From CAZMNF01 sp964567595 (lineage in GTDB: Bacteria; Bipolaricaulota; Bipolaricaulia; RBG-16-55-9), in NCBI GenBank assembly GCA_964567595.1, contig CAZMNF010000049.1:1-14407 (forward strand): 14,407 bases of DNA, in the 5' to 3' direction. The stretch's first letter is position 1; each line of letters starts with the position of its first letter. Positions 12,107 to 14,407 of this stretch are shown here, one piece after another. The notes under the pieces were generated by a model. That model ran no database searches, was not told the origin of the DNA, and saw only the letters and a list, made by a program, of their open reading frames with translations. A program made the translations under genes and the position numbers.

Positions 12107-13557
12107 ACGGCGGTACCGACTGGACCATCGACGTCGACCGAGTCTACGACCAACACCCCTTTGCGAAAACCATTCTGGAGACGCTCGATGAGGCCGGACA
12201 TGAAGCCGTGCTCGTCGGCGGCGTCGTGCGCGACGGGCTGCGCGCCCAGTTTGACCCCGACTACGCCTTCCGGCCCCAGGAAGTCGACATCGCCACGTCA
12301 GCCCATACTGACGAAATTGAGGGGATTTTCGACGGTTACAAGGTCTTGAACGTCGGCCGGGAGTTCGGCGTGCAGGTCATCGTCAGCCCGGATGGGGAAC
12401 CCTACGAGGTTGCGACCTACCGCGTCGAGGACGAATACGACGGCCGTTGGCCCGGTCGCGTCGAGCTGGTCCGCGATTTGAAACGGGATCTCGCTCGCCG
12501 GGATTTCACCATCAACGGCCTTGCCGCCCGCTCCGACGGCACCGTCGTCGACTGGGTCGGCGGCATCGAGGACCTCCGCACGCGCACCATTCGACCCATC
12601 GGCGACGCCAACGCCCGCCTCCAGGAGGACTACCTCCGCATGCTGCGCGCCGTTCGCTTCGCCTGCGTCGTCGACGCCACGCTGACGTCCGACACGCGCG
12701 AGGCGATTCGGGCCCACGCGGATCGCATCGCGACGATCTCCTGGGAGCGCATTCGCGACGAGCTGATCGCCATGTTGCGCACGCCGCGATCTCGGGACGG
12801 CGTCGATCTGATGAACGACCTCGGCTTGCTAGGCCCCATCCTGCCCGAACTCGTGCACTGTCAGGAAGTTCCACAGCCCGAGGTCTATCACCCCGAGGGC
12901 GACGTCTACGTCCACACGCTCCTCGCCCTCGAGATCGCCGATCGGGTCGCGTCCGATCCGATCCTCAAGCTGGCGGTTCTGCTCCATGACGTCGGCAAAC
13001 CGGAGGCTCTCGAACGCAACGATGGCGAGAACATGGCGGGGCATGACGAGATTGGAGCGCACATGGCCCGCGAGGCCTGCGGGCGATTGCGCCTCAGCAA
13101 CGCCGAGACCGACCGTGTTGTCAATTGGGTGGCCGAGCACCAGCGGATCGGCCATTTCCCGGACATGGGCCAAGGCAAACAGGTCAAGCTGCTCAAGACT
13201 GTGGAGGAAGCGGATGTTCCGATTGCCCAACCCCTGGAACGCTATCCGCGCTTTGCCGGGCTGTTGCGTCTCATGATCGTCGACTGCCAGGCGAGCGCCA
13301 TGAAATCCGCAGGCTGGCTTCCCGTGCTATCCACCTTCGCCCGACTGCTGTTGCACATGGAAGCCCTTGACCGCCGGATGCGCGCGCGCAAACTCATCGA
13401 CGGGCACGACCTGATCGAGCTCGGCCTGGAGCCGGGCCCGCAGATCGGCGCCATCCTGGAAAGGCTTTACGAGAAGATCTACGCGGGCGAGCTGATCAGC
13501 CGGGAAGCGGCGCTGGAAGAGGCGAAACGCCTCATGGGCGAACAAGCGGGCGAATGA
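12103..13557 (+). CDS. cca: CCA-adding enzyme / tRNA nucleotidyltransferase with HD domain
   Basis: A 484-residue class II nucleotidyltransferase that matures or repairs tRNA 3' CCA ends. Motif A is LVGGVVRDG (37-45) followed by QEVDIATSA (59-67); RRDFTINGLA at 132-141; EDYLRMLRAVRFA at 175-187; the ATP/CTP-template-like region WERIRDEL at 214-221. A C-terminal HD domain follows: VHTLLALEIAD (270-280), LLHDVGKPEALE (293-304) and H314 in GHDEIGAHMA, with a further VAEHQRIGHFP. The first carboxylate of the usual DxD metal pair is glutamate (E60), an atypical substitution. Poly(A) polymerase or A-adding versus CCA-adding activity cannot be fixed from sequence. It is translationally coupled to the SAM hydroxide adenosyltransferase gene and is followed by an intrinsic terminator. 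Confidence 0.92.
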   Translation: MNGGTDWTIDVDRVYDQHPFAKTILETLDEAGHEAVLVGGVVRDGLRAQFDPDYAFRPQEVDIATSAHTDEIEGIFDGYKVLNVGREFGVQVIVSPDGEPYEVATYRVEDEYDGRWPGRVELVRDLKRDLARRDFTINGLAARSDGTVVDWVGGIEDLRTRTIRPIGDANARLQEDYLRMLRAVRFACVVDATLTSDTREAIRAHADRIATISWERIRDELIAMLRTPRSRDGVDLMNDLGLLGPILPELVHCQEVPQPEVYHPEGDVYVHTLLALEIADRVASDPILKLAVLLHDVGKPEALERNDGENMAGHDEIGAHMAREACGRLRLSNAETDRVVNWVAEHQRIGHFPDMGQGKQVKLLKTVEEADVPIAQPLERYPRFAGLLRLMIVDCQASAMKSAGWLPVLSTFARLLLHMEALDRRMRARKLIDGHDLIELGLEPGPQIGAILERLYEKIYAGELISREAALEEAKRLMGEQAGE

Positions 13558-13607
13558 GTGTGTGACGCGTCACAGATAGGACACGCGCCGTCTGCCACCA
13601 TCACCAT
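13479..13607 (-). CDS. Possible 42-residue Cys/His-rich small protein, antisense to the end of cca
   Basis: The minus strand carries AAGGAGGTGAT (13621..13611), an 11-base perfect match to the ribosomal anti-Shine-Dalgarno, 7 bases (counted from AGGAGG) before ATG at 13607. The frame encodes 42 residues, MVMVADGACPICDASHTHSP and then AC, with C9, C12, H16, H18 and C22 forming a possible metal site, and a Ser/Ala-rich tail that is antisense to the last codons of cca. No promoter is obvious and I recognise no family. The tail may reflect nothing but the cca reverse strand, so this is a candidate rather than a firm gene. Confidence 0.3.
   Translation of the reverse strand: MVMVADGACPICDASHTHSPACSPMRRFASSSAASRLISSPA
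13561..13574. repeat. Perfect 14-base palindrome after cca
   Basis: TGTGACGCGTCACA begins three bases after the cca stop. It resembles half-sites of Crp/Fnr-type regulators but with a four-base rather than six-base spacer, and no promoter lies next to it. It may also fold as part of the cca 3' end. Confidence 0.45.
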
Positions 13608-13689
13608 GGTATCACCTCCTTGGGCTTGGCCCACGCGCCCGGATTGGGCTCCTGGAGCCAAGTGGTTGCTAAACCCTCTCACCTCCACC

Positions 13690-13723
13690 GGCGGCCGCCC
13701 CTGCGGCGGCCGCCTTATTCTTT
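13690..13723 (+). terminator. Intrinsic terminator of the SAM hydroxide adenosyltransferase-cca operon
   Basis: GGCGGCCGC (13690-13698) pairs perfectly with GCGGCCGCC (13706-13714) around seven bases, followed directly by TTATTCTTT (13715-13723). This is the best rho-independent terminator in the window. It lies 133 bases past the cca stop. Confidence 0.8.
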
Positions 13724-13745
13724 GGCGTGCAACGTGCCGCATTTC

Positions 13746-13754
13746 TGCTAAAAT
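13746..13754 (+). promoter_or_regulatory. Likely promoter of the terminal lipoprotein gene (extended -10)
   Basis: TGCTAAAAT is an extended -10 (TGn plus TAAAAT). The -35 is poor: GTGCAA at a 16-base spacing is the closest. The leader would be about 60 bases and ends with an AGGAGG site at 13811-13816. Confidence 0.4.
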
Positions 13755-13822
13755 AGCCAGTGACGTACAATTGCTTCCTTGCAGGGAATTTTCCACATGA
13801 TGAACGATCAAGGAGGAATGTC

Positions 13823-14407
13823 ATGCGACGCATGCTTGCTGTCATGCTGTTGGCCGGCGCTGTGCCGTTCCTGGTAACGGCCTGCTTCCACAGTCCCGTC
13901 TCGGCGACATTTGAGGAGGGCTTCGAGACAAACTTGGACAACTGGGAGAAGGGCGCCGACGTGCCGATGGATCCCAACAACCCGGGAAACCCCGTTGCAT
14001 GGGCCATCAACGTCAGCCTCGATCGGGCCGCCGAGGGCAGCCGCAGCGCTCGGTTCGAACTGGACGGCAGCCAGGATGACGGCACCATTTGGCTCACCCG
14101 GTCGTTCGAGGTGCCCGCCAATCAGCGCATCGACGTCGATCTCGACTTCCAGTTGTGGAACGAGACACCGAGCGTGGGGAATACCCTTATCAAAGTTGCT
14201 GCTTATGTGGGGCCACAACCGCCCGACGCCGAAGGGGACTTCAACACCGAGCGACCGGGCAATCGCATCGAGGGCTGGGACGAGTACGCGTATCGCTTCA
14301 CCGCCCAGAGCAGCTCGGCGGGCGAGATTTGGGTGGCATTCGGCATCAGCGTCGTCTGGGAGACGCAGGTCGTCTACTACGTCGACGACGTGAACGTCGA
14401 GATCGAG
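13823..14407 (+). CDS. Lipoprotein with probable carbohydrate-binding-like beta-sandwich domain (partial)
   Basis: An open frame of 195 codons that runs off the window end without a stop. AGGAGG lies 6 bases before the ATG at 13823, the best start. A signal peptide ends in the lipobox LVTAC (17-21), so the protein should be lipid-anchored on the outer face of the membrane. The ectodomain begins FEEGFETNLDNWEKG (30-44), and has RAAEGSRSARFELDG (68-82), TRSFEVPANQRIDVDLDFQLW and VVYYVDDVNVEIE at the end. This pattern of an opening GFE..L.NW, a middle 'GS.SARF' and a closing 'YYVDDV' strand is seen in jelly-roll carbohydrate-binding-type modules and related extracellular domains. Only one cysteine is present, the lipidated one. 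No catalytic domain is visible; one could follow beyond the window. Substrate unknown. Confidence 0.8.
   Translation, partial: MRRMLAVMLLAGAVPFLVTACFHSPVSATFEEGFETNLDNWEKGADVPMDPNNPGNPVAWAINVSLDRAAEGSRSARFELDGSQDDGTIWLTRSFEVPANQRIDVDLDFQLWNETPSVGNTLIKVAAYVGPQPPDAEGDFNTERPGNRIEGWDEYAYRFTAQSSSAGEIWVAFGISVVWETQVVYYVDDVNVEIE

Noticed and set aside
13561..13574. TGTGACGCGTCACA as a CRP/FNR binding site
   Set aside because: Spacer is four rather than six bases and no promoter is positioned next to it; kept only as a palindrome.
13611..13621. ATCACCTCCTT on the plus strand, identical to the 3' end of 16S rRNA
   Set aside because: The bases upstream do not continue into 16S sequence, so it is not an rRNA fragment; it reads as a perfect Shine-Dalgarno on the other strand.

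Overview
The window is GC-rich bacterial chromosomal DNA with tightly packed genes, frequent ATGA start/stop overlaps, lipoprotein signals and sigma70-type promoters. No rRNA, tRNA, CRISPR or transposon was seen. The protein set (PstSCAB-PhoU, ribosome recycling factor, CCA enzyme, SAM hydroxide adenosyltransferase, bacterial glutaminyl cyclase, Cys-lipoproteins) fits a free-living, possibly Chloroflexota-like or otherwise deep-branching GC-rich bacterium. That placement is only an impression and no marker here settles it. REGION 1 (1-3943, minus strand) is one arsenic-type operon read right to left: arsR, an ArsP-type permease, a small redox-active CxxC protein (ArsE-like position), a TauE/SafE permease, an FmdE-family protein with a C-terminal zinc ribbon, an ArsF-like membrane-anchored CxxC protein, and the first codons of a further gene that is probably arsG. 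No arsC, arsB/acr3 or arsM is visible. The set points to organic arsenicals (MAs(III) or aromatic arsenicals) rather than plain arsenate/arsenite resistance. REGION 2 (3944-4546) is a non-coding divergent regulatory region. It holds a candidate ArsR operator over the arsR promoter, two stem-loops behind a possible promoter of their own, and a strong pstS promoter whose -35 box lies inside a perfect 11-bp inverted repeat. REGION 3 (4547-9729, plus strand) is the high-affinity phosphate operon pstS-pstC-pstA-pstB-phoU. A strong hairpin lies between pstS and pstC, probably setting pstS expression apart from the membrane components. PstA is unusual: about 200 extra residues, containing one clear and one weaker PDZ-like domain, sit between its first membrane helix and the permease domain. 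REGION 4 (9787-14407) holds a lipoprotein glutaminyl-peptide cyclotransferase, then convergent frr (minus). Divergent from frr is an SAM hydroxide adenosyltransferase gene overlapping a CCA-adding enzyme gene, which ends in an intrinsic terminator. The last gene is a lipoprotein with a probable beta-sandwich ectodomain, cut off by the window end. How they fit together: arsenate enters cells through phosphate transporters, so back-to-back control of an arsenical efflux/redox operon and a Pst operon makes physiological sense. The PDZ-bearing PstA is the most novel-looking item in the window.
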